NCBI GenBank assembly: GCA_964020155.1
Contig: OZ026549.1
Coordinates: 1,423,633-1,487,632, forward strand
DNA: 64,000 nucleotides
Direction of reading: 5' to 3'
Source of the DNA: Chondrilla cf. caribensis
Lineage: Eukaryota; Porifera; Demospongiae; Chondrillida; Chondrillidae
Shown: one piece after another, positions 24,784 to 36,508 of the stretch
How positions within the stretch are numbered: position 1 is the first letter of the stretch
Layout: each line of letters starts with the position of its first letter
Position numbers and translations under genes: made by a program
The notes under the pieces: model-generated
The model's database searches: none
What the model was told of the DNA's origin: nothing
The model's input: only the letters and a program-made list of their open reading frames with translations

Positions 24784-25681
24784 GTGATTAGCATGAATTA
24801 TTGACAGTGATGTTGTATGTACAGTAAATGGTGTAGTGTGCGGAGAGACCTGGGACTGCATGTACGCACTAAACAGTGTTCTGTCTGTAGTTGGTTGACA
24901 TGTCATCTCTTTTCTTACATAAGCATATTGATTGATTTCCATCAGATGTGTGAATATGACTCTTTATGCATGGACCATCACAATGTACTTCATACTTACC
25001 TAGTTTTATATGCTGTGTTCTCGCTAGTGAGGTTTGATTGTAATTCACATCTTTCTCACTGATCTGGTTACCAATCTCACTCACCAGTGGGAATATCCAA
25101 GATAATATCCACACATCATTGAAATTACATAATATTATGCTGATTTATGTGTAACATTTCACATGACAGTATATGTATGTAGATCAACCTTCTCATTTTC
25201 CCTGTATCATTAGAATCCTTCAGCACTCATGATATACCAGGTCCTGTTGACAGACCACAGGGAAGTACACAGAAAGTGAGTTAGTATCTGACCTCATTGT
25301 CCATAGTTTCAAGCAGTACAGTACTCCTTTATACTTGATTCTAAGATGGATGGTATCCATGATTCCCTCATGAGGGTGAACTGGTGTATGTTAGTACATT
25401 GTTTGTATAGGTGGTCATGTTATGTAAACTCACCCTGGGGTCTGTTGTGACAGTTGTAGGCTTGGGGTCTCCATCACACTGTATTCCTACAGTCCTATAT
25501 CAACTGTGTATACCACATACTAGGTATGTGTGTACTGTGTATATCTGTGATTGATGTCCTAGTCTCCCACTGTATATTATAAGGTGTAATATAATGTTAC
25601 AATATAATATGTAAAGACTTAAGTGTAGCATATTTTATTTCAGCTCATTCATAAAATGAACTATTTACACGTGTTCCCTAG

Positions 25682-27467
25682 GATCTACCTGGGGACCCAC
25701 TGGTCAAGAAACTGAAGGGCCATGCCTACAACCAATATGAAAGGTTCAAGGTAGGAGAAGGAGGGAGGAAAATGGAATACGTTCGACTAGCAGTACTCCC
25801 GGGCCATCCAGATGTACCAAGGGAACCAGAAACGGTAAATGATCCCCTTGTTTTCCTCCAAAAATACAGAGACTGTGGAGGAGAAGGCAAGGAGGTGGAT
25901 CGCTACATAGATGCCTCAGAGCTTCTTCACAAAGGAAGTGATAGTCTGAGGGTCATCTTCGGTCAGGCAGGTATCGGGAAGACAACCCTTCTGAAGCATA
26001 TCAGCCAAGCACTGGCCAGGAAGGAAGTGGAGAGTGACTACACCTTAGTGCTCTATTTTCCTCTGAGGGAGAAGGCTGTGTCTAGTGCCAAGGACCTGGA
26101 GGAGCTGCTGTCATACTACGCCTCGGGAGACAGGAAACTGCACCTCTCTGAGTTGAGCCAATCTCTGATCGATACATCAGGAAAAGATGTTCTCTTCGTC
26201 TTCGATGGAGCGGATGAAGTCAGAGAACTCCTCTCCACTCAAAACGGTAGCATCTTCCAGGAAATCATTCAAGGTCGAAGCCTTCCTCAAGCCGATGTGA
26301 TTGTCACCAGTCGTCCCGGAAGCCTCCCATTCCTTCGAGAACACAGTACAGTGTTCTACGAGATTCATGGATTTGATGAAGAATCCATCCAAAGCTATGT
26401 CCATGAATTCTTCCAAACCAAACCTGAGGAAGGACAGAAGATGCTGGATGAGCTGCGTTCCCGTCCGGACCTCATGGGAGGGGCCTACATTCCAATGAAT
26501 CTCTTCATCCTCTCTTCCATTTATGCAGGTCGTAAATTCCCTCCCACAATGACCCTCTGCTACAAAAAGTTTACTTGTAATGTGATCATGAGGGAATGTA
26601 AGAAGAGCGGCATCCCCTGTCAAGTGGACAGAAACCTCAATTGTTTATCAGATGACGTGAAGAAATTGTTGGAGTCCCTTAGCTTATTGGCCTATGAAGG
26701 GATGATGACAACTCCGCCCACCTTTGTGTTTGATGAAGACGACATCCGAAGAGCTTGCCCTACTCTCCAACCAGAAGCACTCATCAAGGAATCTCTCTTC
26801 AAAGGACTCCTCCACCAACACTCCAGCATGGTTGGGTTCGAAGCCAGATGTAGTTTCAACTTTTCCCACACAACCAATCAAGAATTCTTCGCCGCCTATC
26901 ACATCTCTCAGCTTTCAACAATGGAACAATTGAAGTTTTTGAAACAGACCATTTTCAACCCTAAATTTGCCATGGTGATTCGTTTCTATGCTGGTCTAAC
27001 AGGTCTATCCTCACCCGAGGTCTCCAGATTTTTGTGCCGACCCAATCCTTCTTTTCTTGATTCTCTTCGTAGTCTGGTTCCTCCTGTTATCAGTCTAGTG
27101 TTATCAGTCTTTTCTCCACATTCTTCGTCTCTCCCATCAAAGTGTAGCAATGATGATCCTCACCTTTTGTATCTTTTTCACTCTCTTTACGAGTCTCAAA
27201 ACTCAGATTTGACACAAAACATTGTACAACAACTCAACCAATCACTTTATTTTAATATCTATCTCACTCCTCATGATACTCTTGCTATTGCTCACTGTTT
27301 GAGTAAATGTACTCACTTAAGAGAACTGCAATTCTGTGACCGCCTTACTCCATTCCCCTCCCTTTGCGATCTCAATCCATCATCTTTGCCTCATGTCATT
27401 TCTATCTTACAAGCAAATATTCATTTGCAGTATTTATGTCTCGATGTACATCACTTGTCCTCAGCAG
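25682..27467 (+). CDS. NLR2 NACHT exon
   Basis: A 1,786-bp exon begins at CCCTAG|GATCTACCT. The Walker A GQAGIGKTT, Walker B LFVFDGADEV, TSRPGSL and winged-helix NFSHTTNQEFFAAYHIS motifs are intact. Compared with NLR1 it has a small in-frame insertion in the region after the winged helix (SLVPPVISLVLSVFSPHS) and extra residues (TPFPSLCDLNPSS) in the first LRR, showing that variation concentrates after the ATPase core. Confidence 0.88.
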
Positions 27468-28689
27468 GTGAGACATCCTGTTAGTGAATTATAAATTATT
27501 TGTATGTTTCATTCAATTTCCGGTGCACTGTGCCACATGTGTACTGATGTGTTTTGCAGTGTGTGCAGTGTAATGTGCCTCATTAAGCATGCACAGTCGA
27601 CGTGTACTTGTAGTTGACTTATTATGCATATATTGATGAACATGAAGTGCTATTTGTAGAATTTGTGTACGACTTTGTGTGTATAATGTTTGTCAGTGAA
27701 GTGTTTTTATCATTATTTACATTTAGATGCCAGTGGTCTAATCAGTGTGACATCAGTGGAGGAGTTGAACCTTGAAGTGCGAGTGATAACACTGTCTGCA
27801 TTGTCAGCCATTTTTGCTAGCACTACCATTGTGGATTTAACACTCAAAGTGGATGATCTTAAAACTGTGAGTAAAATATGATCTGTTGAATAGCAAAGGA
27901 CTTAACCCTTTAATTTCTAAATCCTCTTCATCGAACAGGACATTGACAATGAGCAGAGTAAGTCAGAGCTGATTCATTCAGTGGCAGAGAATACCACTTT
28001 GAGGAAACTGAACCTAGGTCGTAAACCCTACTTCATGGTACCAGTGCTACATGGTGTAGCAGGTAATACTACAATTGAAGACCTTAAAGTGGGGGGTGAG
28101 TTAATTGAAGGTTATTTCAACTTACCATGACAACAGTGTTATTGTTTTTTTTTTCATCCTAAATTGATAACATGTTCACTTCATTAATGTGCAGGTATTC
28201 ATTTCAATGATGATAATGATGATGCAGCAGAGGCGCTGGCCATCACCTGTGGTGCAAACACAAAGTTGAGGAGAGTTGAAATGTGGCATATTTCACCTAT
28301 ACCTGTGATGAAATCCCTTTCTACAAGACAAGTACCGCTAGAAGAGTTCAGCATCAACATAGTTGATCACGTACGTTGACTCCAATGTGTGATTGAACAG
28401 CTGATGTACGTGTGTGATTTGTATTGTGTTGAGATGAGGATGTGTTTACCATTAGGTCATTGCTACGTATACGTCATTGCTGTGGAGGCTCCACTTCAGT
28501 ATCTTAATGAATTAACAGTTGTTTGTTCATTGCCAAATAGACGATATGCAATTTCACGCCCACCACCCCCAATAATAGGATCACCAGGGTCAGCAGTGAA
28601 TGAGTTCATGTGAATGTATGTTGTAGTATAGACAGCTGTATGTGATTGGATTGTCAAACTTTGTAATTTTCGCCTTCTGCAATTATTGC

Positions 28690-28803
28690 CAAATGCAAGG
28701 CTTTCTTCAAGAACACCACTTGCCAATGACAGGAAATAAGGTCCTACTAGTTGAAAGACCTTATTTCCTGTTGTTGGCAAGTGGTGTTCCTTCAAGAAAG
28801 GCT
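28690..28803. mobile_element. Fold-back element with about 45-bp arms inside NLR2
   Basis: AAGGCTTTCTTCAAGAACAC and CACTTGCCAATGACAGGAAATAAG pair with CTTATTTCCTGTTGTTGGCAAG and GTGTTCCTTCAAGAAAGGCTT around a short GTCCTACTAGTTGAAAGAC loop. It is absent from the matching place in NLR3, so it is an insertion specific to this copy. Confidence 0.65.
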
Positions 28804-29083
28804 TAAGTTTGGTTATATTTGCAATAGATGGACAAAAACACGATCCTCACAGCTGCCTCGAATACACCATATATACACTCACATGAATTCATTCACTGTC
28901 GAAGGTGATGACCTCACTATTGCGGACACTGGGCATGAAAAAGTATTTTGTCTATCAAATTTCATTGATTCTGAATATCTCTAGTTCCAAGTAGTTTATG
29001 TACACAGTGCACCTGTAGTTACATCTTTGTCTCAAAGTACATAAGGTATTTGTACTGTGCACATGTGACAATCATGTGACTAC

Positions 29084-29607
29084 CGTATATCTTCTAAAAT
29101 TTCGTCACCCGACGAAACCCAAAGATTTCGCCATTTGGTTGGGTTAGAAGAGTTTTACTACCTTCTAAACAAAGTGACGAAACCTTAGAAGACTCGACGA
29201 ACCTATAGAAGAAAAGAACTGCGATTATGATTTAACTGTTTCTATGTAGCTACTTTTGAACTGGCGTCGGCCTTTGAATTCACCATCGTGTCTTCTGTTT
29301 GTGGTCACCACATATACAAAGAATTGCGGAATCCCGTTGTATTGGAGAAGTGTTCAGCTGTGAACACGAAGCAGGAAACGAGCACGATCGGTCCGCTATA
29401 CTCAACAATAGGACCCTGTGGCTAATGGCCATGTTAAATTTCATCATTCCCAACAGAGATGACGAAACCTTAGAAGTTATGACGAAACCTTAGAAGTTAT
29501 GACGAAACCTTAGAAAAACAGAGAAACGTCGAATTATAGAAGCGGTTCCACCACATAAATCAGGACGACGAAACCTTAGAAGGACGAAATTTTAGAAGAT
29601 ATACGGT
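29084..29607. mobile_element. MITE with 24-bp TIRs and TA duplication, carrying a HIRAN-like gene scrap
   Basis: Ends CCGTATATCTTCTAAAATTT and AAATTTTAGAAGATATACGG are perfect inverted repeats (24 bp with the following CGTC/GACG). The paralogous NLR3 site reads GTGACTACATATTATATCAG (41,967) without insertion; here it is GTGACTA|element|TACATATTATATC, so the TA is duplicated at a proven empty site. This fits Tc1/mariner-pogo behaviour. Inside, repeats of GACGAAACCTTAGAA occur, and 29,300-29,400 encodes GHHIYKEL and IGEVFSCEHEAGNEHDRSAI in two frames, resembling a HIRAN-type domain common in invertebrate uncharacterised proteins. Confidence 0.85.
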
Positions 29608-29641
29608 ACATATTATATCAGGACACCATTCACTCATTCAG

Positions 29642-29811
29642 TAACTTTGTCAGGTTACGAGAGTACTTTAGTGTGTACTGGACAAACAAGATCACTTTGT
29701 AGTGTTCCAGGAAGAGGAATTGTCACTGAATGTTGTAAACATCCACATCTTCATTCTCATCCTGTCCTTCCAGCACTATGTACTGTAGATGTAGAGTGTC
29801 TGACCTTTGAG
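29642..29811 (+). CDS. NLR2 Cys-rich exon of unknown function
   Basis: A 170-bp exon (phase 1 in, 0 out) encodes VTLSGYESTLVCTGQTRSLC followed by a GRGIVTECCKHPH segment and ending VECLTFE. It is almost identical at 42,007-42,176 and 45,061-45,230 and missing from NLR1. I do not recognise a domain; six cysteines and two histidines are conserved. Conservation of frame and borders across three copies argues for coding. Confidence 0.5.
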
Positions 29812-30257
29812 GTCAGTTGTTTATTATTGTGGTCTTGTTCATTGTTATTGATAGTTTTGGAAGAGAAAGTTTAGTGAAGATGAGTTGATGGAGATGGTGA
29901 AGTATGCTGCAGAGATGAAAGTAGTGAAGATCGATGCTTGGCCCCTTATCTATTATGAGGCTATTTCCTTTGGATTCTCAAGAAACAACGTGCTGAAACA
30001 TGTGGGACTATTTGGTTGGAAGAAATAGTTTTTCAAATCAAAGTTATCATCCATAAAACTGTAACTGTTATTATGGGTTTTGTTGACCTCTGAACATTGC
30101 ATGTTATGCTGCAATTGTTTGTTATTATATTTCTTTTTATCCTATTATCTGTAATGCAATTATTATTTTGATATTAATTAATTAGTATAATATTGTTTTC
30201 ATTTCGACTTCCGGTATGTAACGCTCGTCCGATAGATATACCGGTATATATATATAT

Positions 30258-30491
30258 AATATGTGTTCCTACGCGTAACCGCAACAATGAATTTATATTA
30301 GAATTTATATTGTGCGAAATAAAGATGGCCAATTTCGAACGCTGACAATTTGAAATTGGGCTAGAATTCGTGCGCTGAAGCTCCGCCGAACGTAATAACT
30401 TCAGCGAAGGTTCTTCTAAACCTAACACAGACGCCAAGTAATTTGAGTGCGGGGGCGGCAGCCCCACGAGTTTTTAAACTCGAATTACTTG
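30258..30491. repeat. Interspersed repeat ending in a double hairpin, copy 1
   Basis: Homologous along its length to 51,953-52,190. The end has an outer stem AAGTAATTTGAGT / ACTCGAATTACTT enclosing an inner stem GGGGGCGGCAGCCCC. A minimal version is at 63,482-63,534. The interior includes AAGATGGCC and GCTGAAGC.TCGCCGAACGTA. No coding capacity. Confidence 0.6.
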
Positions 30492-30840
30492 TTTTTTTTA
30501 TATGTAATTATAATGAATGAGTTGAATGAACTAAACCATCATGATATAATATTATTCTTATACCAAGTATAGTATTACTATATATATAATATAATAATAA
30601 TAATAATTATATTATTATTAATATATATATATATATATATATAGTATGTATATATTATCATAATATATATATGATTAGTATTAACTTATTACTATTATAA
30701 AAAATGAATTTAAGGAATCTCAACAATATAATATAATAAATAATAATAATAATATATTATGCACAACAGATATGATATATACGTAGTTTAGAGTGTCTAT
30801 GGATATACGTACATACTGACGATTTCATCTTGTCAATGAG
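30492..30840. other. Very AT-rich spacer
   Basis: (TA)n and TAATAATA runs, no gene. GTAGTTTAGAGTGTCTATGG at 30,784 repeats the palindrome found at the deletion junction near 44,700. Confidence 0.7.
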
Positions 30841-30845
30841 CTCAT

Positions 30846-31755
30846 TCACCAATCTTCAAATGGTGAATCCACAGATCCTTCACTAAAGCTGCACAGGGGA
30901 AGACCAACAGTGAGTACTAACAGGTGCACAGAGTTAAGATAGTGAACACACTGCTTGTGTGTGATGGGGTGTGCTGTGAGTGTGCATGTAATTGACGTAC
31001 ATACGTATGTACCATTCAGGTACAGTGCAGACCTTAGCATGACACACACAGTATGCGTGTACAAGTAATCAACTGGACATAAGTAACCATGTATGTACAG
31101 TAGAAAACTGCTGAGACAAACTACAAGGGACCCACAAAATCAGTTCTTGTTATCGGAGGTTCTTATCAGGATTTGCTTACCATAGGTACACTACTACAGT
31201 AAACCAAAGCTCTTGAATTGATTTGTATTGAGGAGACATTTGTCTTAAAGGTGTTTGTTCCTGTTTGTTTGTTGGTTGGTCTCTACTGTATGTACATGTG
31301 CATTCCGTTAATGAATACAAGCAGAGTTGAGTGTGAGGTGTGATCGTAGTACATGTGTGTACATATATGGACATGATAGTGGGTACACGTGTACTGTACA
31401 CACCCCTCATGTATGCTAGTACGTACCTGTAAGAGTCATTGGAAGGTAGGGGGATACCAAACTCATCTACTTTTCCATTCTGTTTGGACGGCTGGTGCTG
31501 TTCTTGCTTGGCTGCCTCCTCCTTCATTACAATCTCCATGTACTTCTACAGCACAGGGTCCACATGTACATGTGAATATAATATGTATGCAGATAATACT
31601 ACACACAGCATGTACATACACTGTACGTATGTGTGAGCATAATACGTACATACAGATGTACTGTACATACATATAACAGTATACTACTTGACGTACCATT
31701 CCAGCTTCTTTCTCAGTGGCTCTCTTTGTCAGTTCATCAATAGTTGCCTTCATTT
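30846..31755 (-). pseudogene. OFD1 3'-end fragment 2
   Basis: Same content and order as fragment 1: terminal exon 30,846-30,888 (FSEGSVDSPFEDW), tail of exon 13 (about 31,427-31,545) and exon 11 (31,697-31,755). It also has the stop just before the exon-13 piece. The duplicated homology ends near 31,825, where a transposase remnant begins. Confidence 0.8.
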
Positions 31756-31869
31756 CTGGAGGAACGTATGTACATATGTAATTGCATGAATCAATATTCA
31801 TCACAGATTCTACTCACATTTAAAGTACATTTATACTATTGATTATTTATATACTATGTATTATTATTT

Positions 31870-31911
31870 AGTCAGTAGGTTTATATTTCCCAAAATATAA
31901 ACCTACTGACT
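31870..31911. repeat. Perfect hairpin
   Basis: AGTCAGTAGGTTTATATTT and AAATATAAACCTACTGACT form 19-bp arms around CCCA. It marks the junction between the duplicated OFD1 fragment and the transposase remnant. Confidence 0.7.
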
Positions 31912-31920
31912 TCCAATGAA

Positions 31921-33073
31921 CTTTGTTTGATAAAATTGCTAGTGATAGTGTTAGTGTGGTACAAGATCCAGATATACACAAGGATCTCACAGAGGTCATT
32001 GGAGAGTTTGATAGCAATATCAACAATCTACCATGGACAATACAAAAAGAATTTCTGGAATCAACAGAAAATGGCTTCAGAAATGAAAGGCCCACAAGGG
32101 ATAAGATGGCATCCATTGATATGATAAGACTGTGTGTACACCTAAAGTACCACTCCACTGCAGCCTATGAAATACTGTGCAGTGACATACATCTGCCACC
32201 AACACCAACCTTAGGGATCATACAAACTATATCAAGACCAACCAGGTACTGCATGCATAGAACAATAGTAGTATTATTTATCTGTTCATTCATTCAACTA
32301 AATAACACTACATACATGGAGGTCTACAGCAACAAGTGGTGTTGGAGGCAACCAAAAATGGAATCTAACTAATGACACTGAGGACTGGGAGTGTTCTGTA
32401 GTAATCTCCTTTGATGAGATCAAGATAAAAGGAAATATTGTACACAACTCCCACTCAGGTGGAAAACACAGACATACGTACCTGTGCACGTATTTATGTA
32501 TGCATACAACATTCATCACTTTATATGTATGTTGTAACTGTTATAAATAGGGGAATTCATTGGATTCACCAATCTGGGAGATGTGGGTGCCGACATACAA
32601 AAATGGCCACCATCACAACGGATAATCAACCTTCTGTTGCCGCACATATTTTAACATTCATGATACACTGGGTTTCCAGTAATGAAGAGTTTATAGTTGC
32701 CCCCTACCCAACTCAAGGCATAACCAGTCATACACTCTACCCCATTGTGTGGGCTGTCATTAGTGCCTTAGGAGGAGGTGGATTTAAGGTGAAGCAAAGA
32801 ACACATGTGACTTGACTGCTGGTAAAATATCTCACATATGTACATTTGCTGACAGGTAATATGTCTGAGGTGTGACGGGCATCACCTAACAGACAGTTCT
32901 CCCACATACATGCTGATGAACAGAACTCTTGATATGGAGTAGTGTACCGAACAAAGAATATTTATGCTCAGGACAAACGATATTTATATTTCATGTCCGA
33001 TGTCCCTCACCTCATCAAGACAGTTAGGAACTGCTGGTTGGGTTCAAGGGTAAATGGACCACACTACATGCAG
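31921..33073 (+). pseudogene. P-element/THAP9-like transposase remnant
   Basis: Three coding blocks on +: 31,921-32,246 (DKMASIDMIRLCVHLKYHST, AAYEILCS), 32,556-32,814 (GEFIGFTNLGDVGADI, LTFMIHWVS, GITSHTLYPIVWAVISALGG) and about 32,935-33,073 (YLYFMSDVPHLIKTVRNCWL). Block order and the GF.NLGD, LYPIVW and DVPHLIKT.RN motifs are those of the RNase-H-like core of P-element/THAP9 transposases. Frames are broken by stops, and no THAP domain or C-terminal part is seen. Known P elements leave 8-bp duplications; I found no terminal repeats here. Confidence 0.72.
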
Positions 33074-33527
33074 GTATGTACACACACGATATAGTACATA
33101 TGTTAGTACTTGAGAACCATCAAAACATGTTCATGCCAAGACACTCAAATAACTAACCTGATTACACACACAGAGGAACAGAAAGTTCCTTATATGGTCC
33201 ATCTACATCAAGTACTACAACAGACCAGAAGTGATAGCGGACCCTACACTACAGAAATGAAAATGGAACACTTAAAGCTAACATCTTATTCATGAGGGTG
33301 GACTTAGTAGCACCAATATGTACACATGCAAACACACACACACGTGTACCTATAGTATATGTGATTGGTATTGTATCTACGTATGTATTATCCAAGTACT
33401 CAGTTCGACAGTGTCCATTGCACTAAAGTACGTTGTCAAGACACCATCCTTGTTCGGATTCCCTCAAAATGATACACATCCACCATAGATAATACAAACC
33501 GCACCGGGATTGGAAACATTGCAATTT

Positions 33528-34073
33528 ATTACCGAGCGTTAGCGAGGTAATTGTTTCCGTTCGTTTGGGGAGTCCGATCGAGGTTGCCCACGCACATAAT
33601 TGCGGTGGCCGCCAATATTGTTCAATTTAGGTCACTTTTTGGTTTCTTTGAACGCAAATCATTCGTCGAACGAATCGATCAGCACTAAGTCGTCCCACCG
33701 ACGGTAATGGGGCACGGTCGCAGCATATGTTGAAATGGCAAACTTAGACAAAGGTTGCCTGTGGTTCACACACGATCCGTTAAAAGAGCACTTACTTTTC
33801 GATTGCTCCCGTCGACAAATTTCGGACTGCATCACTACCAAGTACCTTAAAACAATTCGAATAACAATTGTCAACTTTTTTGCACAACGATTTTTCGATT
33901 TCCGTCGCCGAAGAGCAGGGTTCGCCAATCCGTCGTTCGGGACACCAAATGGTCGGCCATCATGACGTCCATTTTGGAAGACATTTTTAGATGATGTCAC
34001 TGAACTACGTCATATCATAGATCTTGATATGCAAGATCTATTTGCGAGGTTCTGAACTTTGTTCACAACTAGT
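33528..34073. repeat. Internal direct repeat of the 2.7-kb element, copy 1
   Basis: Begins ATTACCGAGCGTTAGCGAGG and ends TTCACAACTAGT; nearly identical to 34,690-35,233. Each copy has a 76-codon + frame (MANLDKGCLWFTHDPLKEHL..., 33,735 and 34,895) and an overlapping - frame. The block between them (34,074-34,560) is a third, diverged relative starting CACCGAGCGGAAGCGAGG. Open frames preserved by recent duplication are not proof of coding. Confidence 0.8.
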
Positions 34074-34689
34074 CACCGAGCGGAAGCGAGGTTAATTGTT
34101 TCCGTCACATTGGGGAGTCCGATCGAGGTCGCCAACGCACTTAATGACTTTCGGGTCTAGAAATTATGACATTAGGGCCCAGTTGCATTTTCTTTCGTCG
34201 AAAGTTGCAAAGTGGTTTTAGACGAACGCAACCATTCGTACATTTTTACAAAAGGGGGCACGACTGTGCTACGTAGTGAGCCAAGAGATATTTGTATTAA
34301 CTAAATCATGGTCGTACGAAGCGTGATTGAATTCACTTACCGTTTCACTCCCTTAAAACGTCATTCTCCACGACAGATGGCGACGAAGAGTCTTAAACTA
34401 TAGACGCTATATATTTCTAAAGATTCTGAAGAGGGAATTTTGATTTTATCAAACTTCAGAGTAGGGTTCAACGGATCGTCTTTCGGGCCTTCGAATTGGT
34501 CAGCCATGATGACGTCCATTTTGGCAGACATTTGTAATTGACGTCATTACCCTGGAGAGTTTGCGTTGCGATATTCTTATTTCGATCGCGTCCAACCTTT
34601 TTTTTTTTAATGGGACCAATCTACTATGGTAACAGCGAGGTTCTGCACGTAGTGTACGCCTAGTATAAGTTATCACGTGCGGTTACTAA

Positions 34690-35233
34690 TTACCGAGCGT
34701 TAGCGAGGTAATTGTTTCCGTTCGTTAGGGGAGTCCGATCGAGCCGCCCACGCTCTTAATTGCGGTGGCCGCCAATATTGTTCAATTTAGGTCACTTTTT
34801 GGTTTCTTTGAACGCAAATCGTTCGTCGAACGAATCGATCAGCACTAAGTCGTCCCACCGACGGTAATGGGGCACCGTCGCAGCATATGTTGAAATGGCA
34901 AACTTGGACAAAGGTTGCCTGTGGTTCACACACGATCCGTTAAAAGAGCACTTACTTTTCGATTCCTCCCGTCGACAAATTTCGGACTGCATCACTACCA
35001 AGTACCTTAAGACAATTCAAATAACAATTTTCAACTTTTTTGCACAACGATTTTTCGATTTCCATCGCCGAAGAGCAGGGTTCGCCAATCCGTCGTTCGG
35101 GACACCAAATGGTCGGCCATCATGACGTCCATTTTGGAAGACATTTTTAGATGATGTCACTGAACTACGTCATATCATAGATCTTGATATGCAAGATCTA
35201 TTTGCGAGGTTCTGAACTTTGTTCACAACTAGT
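34690..35233. repeat. Internal direct repeat of the 2.7-kb element, copy 2
   Basis: Partner of 33,528-34,073, with a few substitutions (for example a Cys to Ser codon in the 76-codon frame). Confidence 0.8.
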
Positions 35234-35370
35234 AATAATTGCGGTTGTATAGAAACCCAAGCTCGTCGCAAAATGCGTGGGCGTGAAAAATGTTATTTTA
35301 TTCTTGTTCGTCGTCTCAAACCTCTACTTCGCTTAGTTTCTTTTCTTTTAAAGTGTAAAGTACTATTCTC

Positions 35371-35655
35371 GGGGTTCCTGACTTTTACGCACCGCGGTGC
35401 GTATTAGTAACCTTACTTATACGACTACTTACTAATACGCACCGCGATGGGTGAGGATTAGGGTTTAGGGTTTGGGTTAGGGTTTTAGTTAGGTTTTAGG
35501 AGTAGAGTTTAGGGTTAGGGTTAGGGTTTTGGTTAGGTTTTAGGGTTAGGGTTAGGTTAAAGCATTAGCTCTAACCCATCGCGGTGCGTATTAGTAAGTA
35601 GTCGTATAAGTAAGGTTACTAATACGCACCGCGGTGCGTAAAAGTCAGGAACCCC
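35371..35655. mobile_element. Nested MITE with 82-bp perfect TIRs enclosing telomere-like repeats
   Basis: Arms 35,371-35,452 and 35,574-35,655 are perfect inverted repeats beginning GGGGTTCCTGACTTTTACGC and containing the palindrome GCACCGCGGTGC. An 8-bp duplication CTATTCTC flanks the element (35,363-35,370 and 35,656-35,663). The 121-bp core is degenerate (TTAGGG)n: GATTAGGGTTTAGGGTTTGG and similar. The 8-bp duplication fits a hAT-type element. Confidence 0.9.
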
Positions 35656-36208
35656 CTATTCTCCATCGAATAACACTATTGAAGTCGATATAAAATTTGT
35701 AGATCGCGCCGGAGTAACGTTAGTTTAAGTGTAGAATCGCCGTCAAAACACTTTGCACACAGATACAAGAGTAGGGAGCTCTCAGTTAAGCCATCGAGAT
35801 GTTTAAATGGAAGTATCCAACTTTTTACACCATAATATACGCTTACTGTGGACGCTTGTACCGAAGATCAGCTAAAATCGTCGATCAGGTGCTCTTTTAC
35901 AACTCGCTTTCTGCACACGAACTCCTCCGTAAACTATGTTGGAAATCTTCGGTTTGTGGACGGATATCTTAAGGACATGTCCGAATATCATAATAACGTC
36001 AGCATACATACGTTAGATTACGGACAACCGCTTACGAGGCCTCCTAAAACTAACGATGGAAGACGCCATTATAAACTTCACGCTTCTATAATAGAAATTC
36101 GGAACGGTCGATGACGTCATGAAAGTTCGGTATGCGACGAGCTTGGGTTCAATGAAATTTGATAGTTGCCAATCCCGGTGCGGTTTGTATTATCTATGCA
36201 TCCACTAA

Positions 36209-36508
36209 GTATGAGCCTCACTCGTATATGATGTCCTCTAGTTCTTCAAATCAAACGTCTTCGAGAAGACATTACAAGGGTGATTGCTCGTTCTCGACAG
36301 AGATTGAGTGAATCAGACCATCGAGTTTCCTCTCTGTCCCTGGACCATGTAGCCACGTCGTTGACAATGTACGATAAGTGAAGGGGGAAATCCTGTTTTT
36401 CGTAGACTAACAGACTGTAGGACCTATATTTCCTGGACACACCCACCTGACCGACATCCGGGCCGATCGTTAATTCACCACCTCCGTTGTTATCCTGTAC
36501 GTACATCG
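36209..36508 (+). promoter_or_regulatory. Promoter/5' region of the Death-type NLR
   Basis: This region matches 11,010-11,320 and 44,235-44,520 (CTCGTATATGATGTCCTCTA, TCCCTGGACCATGTAG, CTGGACACACCCACCTG) but not the CARD-type promoters at 3.9 and 20.6 kb. Confidence 0.5.

Larger units (their letters stand above)
20837..30030 (+). pseudogene. NLR2: CARD-like - NACHT - LRR receptor with transposon in intron 1 and damaged 3' end
   Basis: Exons in phase: 20,837-20,903 (MAEKYPSLELCPAKVKEPEL..), 24,469-24,783 (CARD-like), 25,214-25,275 (linker), 25,682-27,467 (NACHT), 27,727-27,866, 27,939-28,095 and 28,195-28,370 (LRR), 28,456 onward (LRR), 29,642-29,811 (Cys-rich), last exon from about 29,850. 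Intron 1 is about 3.6 kb because a pogo-type transposon sits in it; the NLR1 equivalent is 377 bp. The exon at 28,456 carries a 17-bp tandem duplication around GTCATTGCTACGTATAC that shifts the frame, and the last exon ends early at a TAG (near 30,027) where NLR1 and NLR3 continue. The N-terminal three quarters are intact, so a receptor with fewer LRRs is possible. Confidence 0.8.
33484..36198. mobile_element. 2.7-kb non-autonomous DNA transposon, 30-bp TIRs, 7-bp TSD
   Basis: The left end CATAGATAATACAAACCGCA.. (33,484-33,513) is the exact reverse complement of the right end (36,169-36,198). Flanks are CATCCAC on both sides (33,477-33,483 and 36,199-36,205). The interior is a direct repeat of about 545 bp plus a related third copy, and a nested MITE; there is no transposase. 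The right flank resumes NLR 5'-module sequence, so the element inserted between units B and C. A 7-bp duplication could indicate hAT, P or Dada-type transposition. Confidence 0.85.

Noticed and set aside
33735..35125. The two 76-codon MANLDKGCLW frames as host genes
   Set aside because: They lie in direct repeats of a non-autonomous transposon and are open on both strands, so duplication explains their similarity.
35453..35573. Chromosome end or telomere
   Set aside because: The TTAGGG-like run is only 121 bp, degenerate and enclosed by transposon TIRs with a target duplication, with genes on both sides.
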